Positions 17,224-25,770 of a stretch of DNA of 64,000 nt are shown here, one piece after another. Under the pieces are notes generated by a model. The model saw nothing but the letters and a program-made list of their open reading frames with translations, did no database searches and was not told the DNA's origin. How positions within the stretch are numbered: the stretch's first letter is position 1; each line of letters opens with the position of its first letter. The translations under genes were made by a program, and so were the position numbers. Source of the DNA: Microbacterium dauci (lineage in GTDB: Bacteria > Actinomycetota > Actinomycetes > Actinomycetales > Microbacteriaceae). The stretch lies in contig NZ_JASJND010000001.1 in NCBI RefSeq assembly GCF_030065535.1, forward strand, positions 496,001-560,000, written 5' to 3'.

Positions 17224-18101
17224 CCGACCCCAGCAGCTACGTCCGTCAACGGGAGCAGTCCGCCCGCGACGTGCGCTGGCCCGCCGCACCCGAGCCGCTC
17301 GCGGTTCCGCTGTACGACAACCACGCGCACCTCGAGATCGAGGACGGCGACGAACCGCGCTCGCTCGACGAGCAGCTGCGGCTCGCCAGCGAGGTCGGCG
17401 TCATCGGCGTGGTGCAGGCCGGCGGCGACATCGACTCGTCACGGTGGTCGGCGTGGGCCGCGGCATCCCACCCTCGCGTGCTCGCCGCCGTCGCGATCCA
17501 CCCGAATGAGGCGCCCGCGTATAAAGCCGCCGGGCAGCTCGACGACGCGATCGCCGTCATCGACGAGCTCGCCGCGCAGCCGCGCGTGCGTGCGGTCGGC
17601 GAGACCGGGCTCGACTTCTTCCGCACTGACGAGGACGGCCTCCCGGCGCAGTTCGAGAGCTTCGAGGCGCACATCGACATCGCGAAGCGGCACGGCATCG
17701 CGATGCAGATCCACGACCGCGACGCCCACGATGCGGTGCTCGAGACGCTCGAGCGCGTCGGTGCGCCGGCGCGGACCGTCTTCCACTGCTTCTCGGGCGA
17801 CGCCGACATGGCGCGCTACAGCGCCGAGCGCGGGTACTGGCTGAGCTTCGCCGGCAACGTGACGTTCAAGAACGCGCAGAACCTGCGCGATGCGCTCGCG
17901 GTGACGCCGCTGAACCGGATCCTCGTCGAGACGGATGCCCCGTTCCTCACGCCCACGCCGCACCGCGGACGACCCAATGCGCCGTACCTGATCCCCGTGA
18001 CGGTGCGCTTCATGGCGGCAGAGCTCGATCTCGATGTCGACGAGCTGAGCGCGCAGATCGCGCGGAACACGCTCGAGGTCTACGGCGCCTTCGAGGACTG
18101 A
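17220..18101 (+). CDS. tatD: TatD-family metal-dependent hydrolase / deoxyribonuclease
   Basis: The 293-residue TIM-barrel hydrolase shows the metal-binding DNHAHLE motif, the IAMQIHDRDAHDAVLETL strand with its metal-binding histidine, VFHCFSGD and the final LVETDAPFLTP motif. The family includes 3'-5' DNA exonucleases and D-aminoacyl-tRNA deacylase-like members. The N-terminus is about 35 residues longer than usual because translation is taken from GTG 17220 (GTGA overlap with metG). Its 3' end overlaps the 3' end of the converging LacI gene by 22 bp. Confidence 0.93.
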   Translation: MTDPSSYVRQREQSARDVRWPAAPEPLAVPLYDNHAHLEIEDGDEPRSLDEQLRLASEVGVIGVVQAGGDIDSSRWSAWAAASHPRVLAAVAIHPNEAPAYKAAGQLDDAIAVIDELAAQPRVRAVGETGLDFFRTDEDGLPAQFESFEAHIDIAKRHGIAMQIHDRDAHDAVLETLERVGAPARTVFHCFSGDADMARYSAERGYWLSFAGNVTFKNAQNLRDALAVTPLNRILVETDAPFLTPTPHRGRPNAPYLIPVTVRFMAAELDLDVDELSAQIARNTLEVYGAFED

Positions 18102-19084
18102 ACGGCGAGCGCCCGCCTGGTGGTCGCGCCGGGGACGAGGTCCCACGGCAGGTCGACGACCCGCGGGCCGTCATCGGCGAGCGCCGCGGGCAACGTCTCG
18201 AACATGACCTGCGCGGCGAGCTCGGGGTGCACGCACACGTGGGTCATGCCGAGGCGGCGGTTCATGTCGCAGTCTGACGCGCACAGCGCGACGAGCTGCA
18301 CGTCACGCGGGATGACGAGGCGCATCTCTTCGAGCTGCAGGTAGACGTCCGGGCCGTCCTCGGTGCCGGCGAAGATCGCGTCGGCACCGCCCGCGATCGC
18401 CTCGCTGAGGATGCGCGGCAGGCTGCGGCGCGACGGGTCGATCGTCAACACGATCGCCTCGCGGCCGCGGACGGCGCTCCAGATCTCGTAGGCGGTCCGG
18501 CCGATCTCGTCACGCGGGTGCGAGCCCTCCTCAGTGAGGAACACGATGCGCTCCGCGCCGGTGCGCTCGAGCTCGTCGAGCCCGGCACGGACGGCCGCGT
18601 CGTACCCGGTGCGGATACTGAGCCCGCGCGACCCGTCGACGAACTGGTCGTCCGCCACGATCGGGATGCCGCGGGCGATCGCCGCCTGCAGGAAGGTCTG
18701 CGAGCCGCGCGCGTCGGGAACGTACAGCGCGTCGAGGGTCGTGCCCGAGAGGAGGTCGGGGTTCGACTCGGGGAGGACCGTCACGGTGAAGCCGTGCTCG
18801 GCCGACGCCCGAACGAGGGAGGTGAGCATCCGCACGCGGTGGAGCTCCCACCGGCGGTCGGACTCGTCGTGGTCGGCCATGACGAAGCCGACCGTCATCG
18901 TGCGCCCGCTGCGGAGCGCCGCCGCGTGGCGATTCGGGACGTAGCCGAGCTCCGCGGCGATGGCGCGGATGCGCTCGCGCGTCTCGGGCCGCATATTGCC
19001 GCGGTCGTTGAGCGCCTGGCTGATGGCCGCCGTCGATACGCCCGCGGCGCGGGCGATGTCCTTCAGCGTGACGCTCGAGGGCAT
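18080..19084 (-). CDS. LacI-family transcriptional regulator, encoded directly after hemA
   Basis: The 334-residue protein starts MPSSVTLKDIARAAGVSTAA, a LacI helix-turn-helix, followed by the hinge and an effector-binding domain. The C-terminal domain is atypical, with TEDGPDVYLQLEEMRL and CASDCDMNRRLG stretches and several cysteines. Its ATG lies 2 nt after the hemA stop (TAACCATG), so it is probably co-expressed with hemA, an unusual partner for a sugar-type regulator. Its tail overlaps tatD by 22 bp. The ligand and target genes are unknown. Confidence 0.88.
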   Translation of the reverse strand: MPSSVTLKDIARAAGVSTAAISQALNDRGNMRPETRERIRAIAAELGYVPNRHAAALRSGRTMTVGFVMADHDESDRRWELHRVRMLTSLVRASAEHGFTVTVLPESNPDLLSGTTLDALYVPDARGSQTFLQAAIARGIPIVADDQFVDGSRGLSIRTGYDAAVRAGLDELERTGAERIVFLTEEGSHPRDEIGRTAYEIWSAVRGREAIVLTIDPSRRSLPRILSEAIAGGADAIFAGTEDGPDVYLQLEEMRLVIPRDVQLVALCASDCDMNRRLGMTHVCVHPELAAQVMFETLPAALADDGPRVVDLPWDLVPGATTRRALAVQSSKAP

Positions 19085-19086
19085 GG

Positions 19087-20370
19087 TTACTCGCCCTCGT
19101 CGGGAGCCGCAGGTGCGGCATCCGGCAGGATCGTGCGGACCGCATCGGCCCACGCGCTCCCGGCGCCGCCGGCGGCGAGGGTGTGCCCGCGCGCGATGAG
19201 GTGGTGCATCATGACGCCCGAGAAGTGGCGGAGCGCCGTCTCGACTTCGGGGGCGTCACCGCGGCGACGGGCGCGGGTGAGCTCCTCGTCGAGGAGGCCC
19301 TGGACGAAGTGGCGCAGGTCGACGACCGAGGGCGACACCTCGTGCACGCGTCGCGCCGCCGCGTGACGCTGGGCGGCGGATGCCACGATGTCGCGGGCCT
19401 GCAGCAGGGTCTCGGCCTCGTCGACGGGGGCGTGGAGGCGGATCGTCTCGAGGTCGAGCAGCTCAACGCCGGGGAGGAGCGCGGTCTCGGGGTCGACGTT
19501 GCGGGGGAGCCCCAGGTCGATGATGACCTGCGCGTCGGTGCGGCCGGCGCGGGCGTCGGCGTGGGCCATGGCGCCCAGCGCGAAGGAACCGGCTGCCGTC
19601 GTCGTGCAGGTGACGATCACGTCGGCTGCGGCGGCCTCGGCGGCGAAGTCGCTTCGGCCGACGTGGACGAGGTGCTCGCGGTTCGCGAACTTTTTACGCC
19701 CCGAGGGGGAGTGGACCCGCACGTCGACGGCGCCGACGGCGCGGAGCGCGGCGAGGGATGCCGCGGCGTAGCGACCGGTGCCGACGAGGAGCACGCGCGC
19801 GGTGCCCCAGTCGTCGATGCGCGAGGTGACGAGGTCGACGGCGAGGCGGACGAGCGAGCGCCCGGACTCGCCGATGCGGGTCGAGTTCTTGACCGAGCGC
19901 GAGGTCTCGGTGGCGCGCTGGAAGAGGTGCTCGAGCGAGGCGGTTGTGACGCCGCGTTCGCGAGCGCCTTCGAGTGCACGCCTGACCTGCCCGGCGATCT
20001 CGTCCTCGCCGACGGCGACGGAGTCGAGGCCGGAGGCGACCGAGAACAGGTGGTGGGCGACCTGGTTGCCGTGCGCGAAGTCGACGTGCTCGCGGAGGTC
20101 GCGGAAGGGCATGGAGGCGGCGTGCGCGATCGTCTCGAGCGCGGCATCCATCGCGGGGAGTGCGGCGTCGCCTTCGTGGTCTGCGGCGAGGGGGTCGTCG
20201 GCGAGGTCGAAGTACGCCTCGAAGCGGTTGCAGGTTGCGAGCACGACTGCGCCGCGGACCGAATCGTGGATGCCGCTCAGCTCGGCCGCCAGCTCGTCGC
20301 CGACGGTCGACAGCCGCTCGAGCGAGTCGAACGGCGTGGAGCGCTGATGGGCGGTGAGACAGACGAGCAC
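19087..20370 (-). CDS. hemA: Glutamyl-tRNA reductase
   Basis: The 427-residue enzyme reduces glutamyl-tRNA to glutamate-1-semialdehyde, the first committed step of haem synthesis by the C5 pathway. The catalytic cysteine is in LATCNRFE (C47); other motifs are GEDEIAGQ and the NADPH-binding VLLVGTGRYAAASL. A GTG start is used, with GAGGGGG upstream and a TATACT -10 box. It is divergent from the hemE operon, and its product is the substrate of HemL at the far end of that operon. Confidence 0.96.
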   Translation of the reverse strand: MLVCLTAHQRSTPFDSLERLSTVGDELAAELSGIHDSVRGAVVLATCNRFEAYFDLADDPLAADHEGDAALPAMDAALETIAHAASMPFRDLREHVDFAHGNQVAHHLFSVASGLDSVAVGEDEIAGQVRRALEGARERGVTTASLEHLFQRATETSRSVKNSTRIGESGRSLVRLAVDLVTSRIDDWGTARVLLVGTGRYAAASLAALRAVGAVDVRVHSPSGRKKFANREHLVHVGRSDFAAEAAAADVIVTCTTTAAGSFALGAMAHADARAGRTDAQVIIDLGLPRNVDPETALLPGVELLDLETIRLHAPVDEAETLLQARDIVASAAQRHAAARRVHEVSPSVVDLRHFVQGLLDEELTRARRRGDAPEVETALRHFSGVMMHHLIARGHTLAAGGAGSAWADAVRTILPDAAPAAPDEGE

Positions 20371-20398
20371 AGTGAAGAGAACCCCCTCGGATCGCGAC

Positions 20399-20405
20399 TA
20401 GTATA
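20399..20405. promoter_or_regulatory. Overlapping divergent promoters of hemA and the hemE operon
   Basis: TATACT on the minus strand (20405-20400) fits the hemA -10, and TAGTAT on the plus strand (20399-20404) fits the hemE -10. Both leaders would be about 22 nt. The shared AT-rich block means a single regulator could control the whole pathway. Confidence 0.6.
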
Positions 20406-20432
20406 TCGATTAACCGATTCGAGGAGTTCATC

Positions 20433-21551
20433 ATTCCGGCCTCCAGCCATCCCCTCATCGCTCACCGCACCGCCTCGTCGCGACTGGTTCGAGCCCTGCT
20501 CGGCGACCGACCCGAGATCACCCCCGTGTGGTTCATGCGGCAGGCGGGCCGCTCGCTTCCCGAGTACCGCGCGCTGCGCTCGCAGGGCACCATGCTCGAG
20601 GCGTGCCTCGACCCGGCGCTCGCGAGCGAGATCACAATGCAGCCGGTTCGCCGGCACGGGGTGGATGCCGCGATCTTCTTCAGCGACATCATCGTTCCGC
20701 TCGCGCTGCTCGGCATCGATGTGCAGATCGCCGCCGGCCGTGGCCCGGTCTTCTCGAAGCCGCTGCACACGGCCGCCGACATCGCCGCGACGGTCGCGAT
20801 CGACCCGCAGCTCGTCATCGAGCGCGGTGCGCCGGTCGCCGACGCCGTCTCGCGCACGACGGCGATGCTCGCCGAGGAGTCGGAGCGTCGCGGCGAACCG
20901 CTGCCGCTCATCGGCTTCGCGGGCGCGCCGTTCACGCTCGCCGCGTACCTCGTCGAGGGTGGCCCATCGAAGGACCACATGGCGGCACGCCGCCTGATCC
21001 ACACCGACCGCGCCGCGTGGGACGACCTCACCGCATGGCTCGCCGAGGTGACCGGTCGCTTCCTCGCGCTCCAGATCGAGGCCGGTGCCAGTGCCGGCCA
21101 GCTCTTCGACTCGTGGGCCGGCGGACTGCCGCCGAAGGACTACCGCGAGGCCGTGCTGCCGGCGTCGGTGGCCGCGCTCGCGCACGCTCGTGCGCTCACG
21201 CTGCCCGAGGGCGTCGACCGTCTGCCGCTCGTGCACTTCGGCGTCGGCACCGGCGAGATCCTCGTCGACATGGCGACCCCCGACATCGACGCGCTCGGCG
21301 TCGACTACCGCGTGCCGCTCGATGAGGCGCATCGCCGGATCGGCCGCGACCTGACGCTGCAGGGCAACCTCGACCCGGCGCTGCTGTTCGCCCCCGAGGA
21401 GATCCGCACGACCGCGATCCACGAGATCCTCGAGGCCGGCCGCGCCGCGCGCGCCCACGTCTTCAACCTCGGTCACGGCGTCCCGATGGACGCCGACCCC
21501 GACGCGATCTCGGCGGTGGTGCGCACCGTCCACGAGTGGCGGGCGCGCTGA
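20433..21551 (+). CDS. hemE: Uroporphyrinogen decarboxylase, probably starting at ATT
   Basis: The enzyme decarboxylates uroporphyrinogen III to coproporphyrinogen III. Motifs are VWFMRQAGRSLPEYR (catalytic arginine), IIFFSDIIVPL-like AIFFSDIIVPL, GFAGAPFTLAAYLVEG and FNLGHGV. The first standard start codon is GTG 20526, directly at VWFMRQAGRS, which would remove the normal N-terminal helix. The frame is open upstream and encodes the expected SHPLIAHRTASSRLVRALLGD sequence in two parts; a GAGGAG site (20421-20426) then lies 6 nt before ATT 20433 and 3 nt before ATC 20430. I therefore infer ATT or ATC initiation. The TGA overlaps the hemY ATG. Confidence 0.85.
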   Translation: MPASSHPLIAHRTASSRLVRALLGDRPEITPVWFMRQAGRSLPEYRALRSQGTMLEACLDPALASEITMQPVRRHGVDAAIFFSDIIVPLALLGIDVQIAAGRGPVFSKPLHTAADIAATVAIDPQLVIERGAPVADAVSRTTAMLAEESERRGEPLPLIGFAGAPFTLAAYLVEGGPSKDHMAARRLIHTDRAAWDDLTAWLAEVTGRFLALQIEAGASAGQLFDSWAGGLPPKDYREAVLPASVAALAHARALTLPEGVDRLPLVHFGVGTGEILVDMATPDIDALGVDYRVPLDEAHRRIGRDLTLQGNLDPALLFAPEEIRTTAIHEILEAGRAARAHVFNLGHGVPMDADPDAISAVVRTVHEWRAR

Positions 21552-22918
21552 TGTCGGATGCCGCGGTCGTGCACGACCTGGTGATCGTGGGCGGCGGGAT
21601 CGCCGGCCTCACGATCGCCTGGGAGGCCGCCCGCGCCGGACGCGACGTCGTCCTCTTCGAACAGGCTGACACGACGGGCGGGATGCTGCGGGCAGGTGCT
21701 GTCGCAGGCCTCGACGTCGACCTGGGTGCCGAGTCGTTCGCGACCCGCACGAGCGGCGTGCACGACCTCGTGGTCGACGCCCGCCTGCCGGTGCAGTTCG
21801 TCGATCCGCTCCCCGCAGGGGCGCATCTCGCCTTCCGCGGACGGTTCGGGCGCACGCATCGCGCGCCGCTGCCGCGTCGCGCGATCGTGGGCATGCCGGC
21901 CGACCCGACTGCTCCCGATGTCGCCCGGATCCTCGGTGCCGCCGGCAGTCGCCGTGCCGCCGAAGAGCGCGCGATGCCCCGTACCGAGGGTGCGGAGCCG
22001 TCGCTCGCCGACCTCGTGACCCAGCGCTTCGGCGCTGCCGTCGCGGCGCGCCTCGTCGAGCCGCTGTGCCGCAGCGTGTACTCGCACGACGCGGCATCCG
22101 TTCGTCTGTCCGCACTCCACCCGGCGCTCTGGGAGGCGTACGAGCGGCTCGGGTCGCTGACCGCCGCGGTCGACGCGCTCGCGCCCGCGACGCGCGCCGG
22201 GTCCGCCGTCCGCGGCGTCGAGGGCGGGCTCTGGCGGCTCGCGTCGGAGCTGCGCGCGGAAGCGCTGCGCGCCGGCGCGGTGATCCGCACAGGTACAGCG
22301 GTGCGCGAACTCCGCCGGAAGGACAACGGGACCGCCGTGATCATCGACGGCGAGACGCTGGACGCGGCCGAGATCGTGCTCGCGACGGGTCCGTCGGCGG
22401 CGGCGAAACTGCTCGGCGCGTCGGTCGCGCCGGCCGAACCGGTGCGCCTCGCCGTCGCCGAGATCGCCTCGCGCGCCCTCGCAGCGCACCCGGTCGGCTC
22501 GGGTGTCATCGTGGCGCAGGACGTCGCGACGCCCGCGAAAGCGCTCACCCACGTCGACGCGAAGTGGGAGTGGGCGGATGCCGCGCTCGGCACGGACGTC
22601 TCGCTCGTGCGACTGTCCGCCCGTGACGGCGCCCGCATCGACGCCGAGGTCGACGTCGCCCGCGCCGTCCGCACGCTGACCGGCGCGTCGGTCGCGCCGT
22701 CCGCGGTGCGGTCACTCGTCCACGTCGAATGGCCAGACGCGGTCAGCACCCCCGACGCCCGCACCGCTTTGGCGGCGGCTGCCGCTGCGCGCGGCATCCG
22801 CCTCGCCGGCGCCATCGCCGCCGGGACCGGGCTCGCCTCGGTCATCCCGCACGCCCGTGCCCTCGCGCACGAGATCCTCGCCACCACCCCTCAAGAAGGA
22901 GCACGTCATGTCCGCTGA
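21551..22918 (+). CDS. hemY: Coproporphyrinogen III oxidase (HemY/CgoX type)
   Basis: The 455-residue flavoprotein has an N-terminal FAD-binding Rossmann motif (VIVGGGIAGLTIAWEA) and a C-terminal GRIA-like end (IRLAGAIAAGTGLASVI) of the protoporphyrinogen-oxidase family. In Gram-positive bacteria with HemQ this enzyme oxidises coproporphyrinogen III to coproporphyrin III. The start overlaps the hemE stop as TGATG and the 3' end overlaps hemQ by 11 nt. Sequence is more divergent than the other haem enzymes, as usual for this family. Confidence 0.92.
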   Translation: MSDAAVVHDLVIVGGGIAGLTIAWEAARAGRDVVLFEQADTTGGMLRAGAVAGLDVDLGAESFATRTSGVHDLVVDARLPVQFVDPLPAGAHLAFRGRFGRTHRAPLPRRAIVGMPADPTAPDVARILGAAGSRRAAEERAMPRTEGAEPSLADLVTQRFGAAVAARLVEPLCRSVYSHDAASVRLSALHPALWEAYERLGSLTAAVDALAPATRAGSAVRGVEGGLWRLASELRAEALRAGAVIRTGTAVRELRRKDNGTAVIIDGETLDAAEIVLATGPSAAAKLLGASVAPAEPVRLAVAEIASRALAAHPVGSGVIVAQDVATPAKALTHVDAKWEWADAALGTDVSLVRLSARDGARIDAEVDVARAVRTLTGASVAPSAVRSLVHVEWPDAVSTPDARTALAAAAAARGIRLAGAIAAGTGLASVIPHARALAHEILATTPQEGARHVR

Positions 22919-23594
22919 CGAGACGTCAGCACCCGAGCTCGGGTACACCCTGTTCGCGATCCTCGCCGGTCCCCGCCCGCGCCGCGGCGCACCGTCGACC
23001 GAGGAACTGACCGCCCTCGAGGCCGTCGCCGAGGCGCTGCCCGCGCGCGGCGTGACCCTGCGCGGTCTGTACGACGTGACGGGGATGCGCGCCGACGCCG
23101 ACCTGATGGTGTGGCTGCACGGTGAGGACCCGGCCGAGCTCCAGAAGGCGCTCCGCGACCTGCGTCGCACCGACGTGCTCGCCGCGTTCGAGAACATCTG
23201 GAGCGCGATGGGCGTGCACCGCGAGGCGGAGTTCAACAAGCGCCACGTGCCCGGCTACCTGCGCGGCGAGCACGCCCGCCAGTGGCTGTGCCTGTACCCG
23301 TTCGTGCGCAGCTACGAGTGGTACCTGCTGCCCGAGGAGGAGCGCTCGCGCATGCTCGCCGAGCACGGCCGCCAGGGCGCGAAGTTCCGCGACGTCGTGG
23401 CGAACACCGTCTCGACGTTCGCGCTGAGCGACTACGAGTGGCTGCTGCCGCTCGAGAGCGACAACCTCATCAGCCTCGTCGACCTCATGCGCGACCTGCG
23501 TGCCACCGACGCGCGCCGCCACGTGCGCGAAGAGGTGCCGTTCTACACCGGTCGCCGCGTGCAGGTCGCCGAGCTCGCTGAGGTGCTCGCATGA
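22908..23594 (+). CDS. hemQ: Coproheme decarboxylase (HemQ / ChdC)
   Basis: The 228-residue chlorite-dismutase-family protein makes haem b from coproheme, the final step of the coproporphyrin-dependent pathway. Visible are the conserved YPFVRSYEWYLLP segment holding the catalytic tyrosine, EHGRQGAKF with the likely proximal haem histidine (H153), and a C-terminal VPFYTGRRV. ATG 22908 follows a near-perfect AAGAAGGAG site, so an earlier ATG in the same frame is rejected. It overlaps hemH by ATGA. Its presence defines the pathway as the Gram-positive type. Confidence 0.95.
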   Translation: MSADETSAPELGYTLFAILAGPRPRRGAPSTEELTALEAVAEALPARGVTLRGLYDVTGMRADADLMVWLHGEDPAELQKALRDLRRTDVLAAFENIWSAMGVHREAEFNKRHVPGYLRGEHARQWLCLYPFVRSYEWYLLPEEERSRMLAEHGRQGAKFRDVVANTVSTFALSDYEWLLPLESDNLISLVDLMRDLRATDARRHVREEVPFYTGRRVQVAELAEVLA

Positions 23595-24838
23595 GCGCCG
23601 TCAACATCGGGAGCACCGGGAACAACGGGAGCGAGTTCCGCCCGAAGCCGCCGCGCGCGACCGGCACGGTCACAGCCTCCGGCTGCGCCGTCCCTGGCGC
23701 GACCGAGGCGACGTGCGGCGGCGAGCCGCACGCGACCGTCCCGGTCGCCTACGACGGCATCCTGCTGCTCGGCTTCGGCGGCCCGGAGGGCCAGGATGAC
23801 GTCATCCCGTTCCTGCGGAACGTCACCGCGGGCCGCGGCATCCCGGACGAACGGCTCGAGGAGGTCGCGCACCACTACCGCCACTTCGGCGGCGTGTCGC
23901 CGATCAACGAGCACAACCGCGAGCTGAAGGCGGCGCTCGACGCCGAACTCGCCTCGCGCGGGCTCGACCTGCCGGTCTACTGGGGCAACCGCAACTGGAT
24001 GCCGTATGTGACGGATGCCGTCGAGTCGGCGCACCGCGACGGTCGCACGAAGCTGCTCGCCATCGCGACGAGCGCCTACAGCTCGTACTCGTCGTGCCGG
24101 CAGTACCGCGAAGACCTCGCGGACGCCGTCGAGGCGACCGGCCTGCAGACCGCGCTCCAGATCGACAAGGTGCGGCAGTTCTTCGACCACCCCGGCTTCG
24201 TCGCGCCGTTCGTCGACGGCATCCGCTCGGCGGTCGCCGAGCTCGAGGCGCGGGGCATCACCGACCTCGCGAACGACGTCGAGGTGCTCTTCTCGACGCA
24301 CTCGATCCCGAACGCCGACGCCGACCGTTCCGGCCCGCCCGAGCGCGGATTCGGCGAAGGCGGCGCATACGTCGCGCAGCATATGGCCGTCGCCGCCGAG
24401 ATCATGACGCAGCTCGGCATCCCGTCGTCGTGGCAGCTCGTGTTCCAGAGCCGCTCCGGCCCGCCGTCGGTGCCATGGCTCGAGCCCGACATCAACGACG
24501 CGATGCAGGACCTTCCCGGTCGCGGCCGCAAGGCCGTGCTCATCGTGCCGCTCGGTTTCGTGAGCGACCACATGGAGGTCATGTGGGACCTCGACACCGA
24601 GGCGATCGAGACCGCGCAGGAGCTCGGCATGATCGGCATCCGCACCGCGACACCGAGCACGCACCCCGCATACGTCGCAGGCCTCGTCGACCTCGTCGAG
24701 GAGCGGCTGCAGGCGACGCCGGTCGCCGAGCGCCCCGCGGTGACCGACCTCGGGCCCTGGTACGACGTGTGCCGTCCGGGGTGCTGCGAGAACAAGCGAC
24801 TCGGGTTCCAGCCCGCGCTCGCGGGGATCGCCCCGTGA
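23591..24838 (+). CDS. hemH: Coproporphyrin ferrochelatase
   Basis: The 415-residue chelatase inserts iron into coproporphyrin III. Motifs are LLGFGGPEG, the metal-site histidine in FSTHSIP (H237) and WQLVFQSRSGPP. Cysteines at 169 and in the C-terminal CRPGCCENKR (394, 398, 399) are candidates for the [2Fe-2S] cluster found in actinobacterial ferrochelatases. The first 50 residues are a Gly/Ala/Pro-rich extension with two extra cysteines before the usual start of the domain at AYDGILLLGFGGPEG; it is real only if the ATGA-coupled start is used. Confidence 0.95.
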   Translation: MSAVNIGSTGNNGSEFRPKPPRATGTVTASGCAVPGATEATCGGEPHATVPVAYDGILLLGFGGPEGQDDVIPFLRNVTAGRGIPDERLEEVAHHYRHFGGVSPINEHNRELKAALDAELASRGLDLPVYWGNRNWMPYVTDAVESAHRDGRTKLLAIATSAYSSYSSCRQYREDLADAVEATGLQTALQIDKVRQFFDHPGFVAPFVDGIRSAVAELEARGITDLANDVEVLFSTHSIPNADADRSGPPERGFGEGGAYVAQHMAVAAEIMTQLGIPSSWQLVFQSRSGPPSVPWLEPDINDAMQDLPGRGRKAVLIVPLGFVSDHMEVMWDLDTEAIETAQELGMIGIRTATPSTHPAYVAGLVDLVEERLQATPVAERPAVTDLGPWYDVCRPGCCENKRLGFQPALAGIAP

Positions 24839-25770
24839 TTCACGGCACAGGGACAAACGGAGCGCTCCGTCTCGGCACGCGGGCGAGCCTGCTCGCCACG
24901 ACGCAGTCGCAGCTGGTCGCCGACGCGATCACTGCGGCGACCGGTCGCGCGGTCGAGCTCGTCAAGATCACGAGCGACGGCGACGTGCTCACCGGGCCGC
25001 TCGCGCAGCTCGGCGGCACGGGCGTGTTCGCGACCGCGCTGCGCGACGCGCTGCTGCGGGGCGAGTGCGATCTGCTCGTGCACTCGATGAAGGACCTGCC
25101 GACGGCGCCGTTCCCCGGCATCGTCATCGGTGCCGTGCCCGAGCGTGCCTCGCAGCGCGATGCGCTGTGCGCGCGCGACGGCCTCACGGTCGCGACGCTC
25201 CCCGCAGGTGCCCGCGTCGGCACCGGGTCGCCCCGCCGCGTCGCGCAGGTGCTCGCGCAGCGGCCTGACCTCGTCGTCGAGGGCATCCGCGGCAACGTCG
25301 ACAGCCGGCTCCGCAAGGTGACCGACGGCGAGTTCGATGCCGTCGTGCTCGCCGAGGCGGGCCTGCGCCGCATCGGTCGCGAGGCCGCGATCACCGAGGT
25401 CCTCCCGTGGGCGACCTCGGCCGCGCAGGGTGCGCTCGCGATCGAGGTGCGTGCCGGCGACGCCGACGCCCTCTCCGCCGTGCAGACCGTGGAAGACGCG
25501 GATGCCGCTACCGCCGCGCACCTCGAGCAGGCGGTGCTCCGCCACCTCGAAGCCGGCTGCGCCGCGCCCGTCGCGATCGACGCGGTCGTCCGCAATGGCC
25601 GCATCTCGCTCGTCGCAGAGGTCTCCGCGCTCGACGGCTCGCGGAGCGTCCGCGCGGTGCGCGACCTCGACGCCGGCACCGACCGCGAGGCCATTGCGGC
25701 GGACGTGGTGCGCGAGTTGTTCGCCGGCGGTGCGGCGGACCTCGCCGACCTCGCCGGGACCTCCCGATGA
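24835..25770 (+). CDS. hemC: Hydroxymethylbilane synthase
   Basis: The 311-residue enzyme polymerises four porphobilinogens. Motifs are LRLGTRASLLATTQ, HSMKDLPT (catalytic D87), GTGSPRRVAQ and EAGCAAPVA, where C242 carries the dipyrromethane cofactor. The GTG start overlaps the hemH stop (GTGA). The product feeds HemD, encoded next. Confidence 0.96.
   Translation: MIHGTGTNGALRLGTRASLLATTQSQLVADAITAATGRAVELVKITSDGDVLTGPLAQLGGTGVFATALRDALLRGECDLLVHSMKDLPTAPFPGIVIGAVPERASQRDALCARDGLTVATLPAGARVGTGSPRRVAQVLAQRPDLVVEGIRGNVDSRLRKVTDGEFDAVVLAEAGLRRIGREAAITEVLPWATSAAQGALAIEVRAGDADALSAVQTVEDADAATAAHLEQAVLRHLEAGCAAPVAIDAVVRNGRISLVAEVSALDGSRSVRAVRDLDAGTDREAIAADVVRELFAGGAADLADLAGTSR

Noticed and set aside
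15420..18101. 893-residue fusion frame ahead of tatD
   Set aside because: It crosses metG in another frame; tatD starts at GTG 17220 on the metG stop.
19183..20997. 604-residue plus-strand frame over hemA
   Set aside because: It is antisense to hemA and out of frame with hemE, with no domain content.
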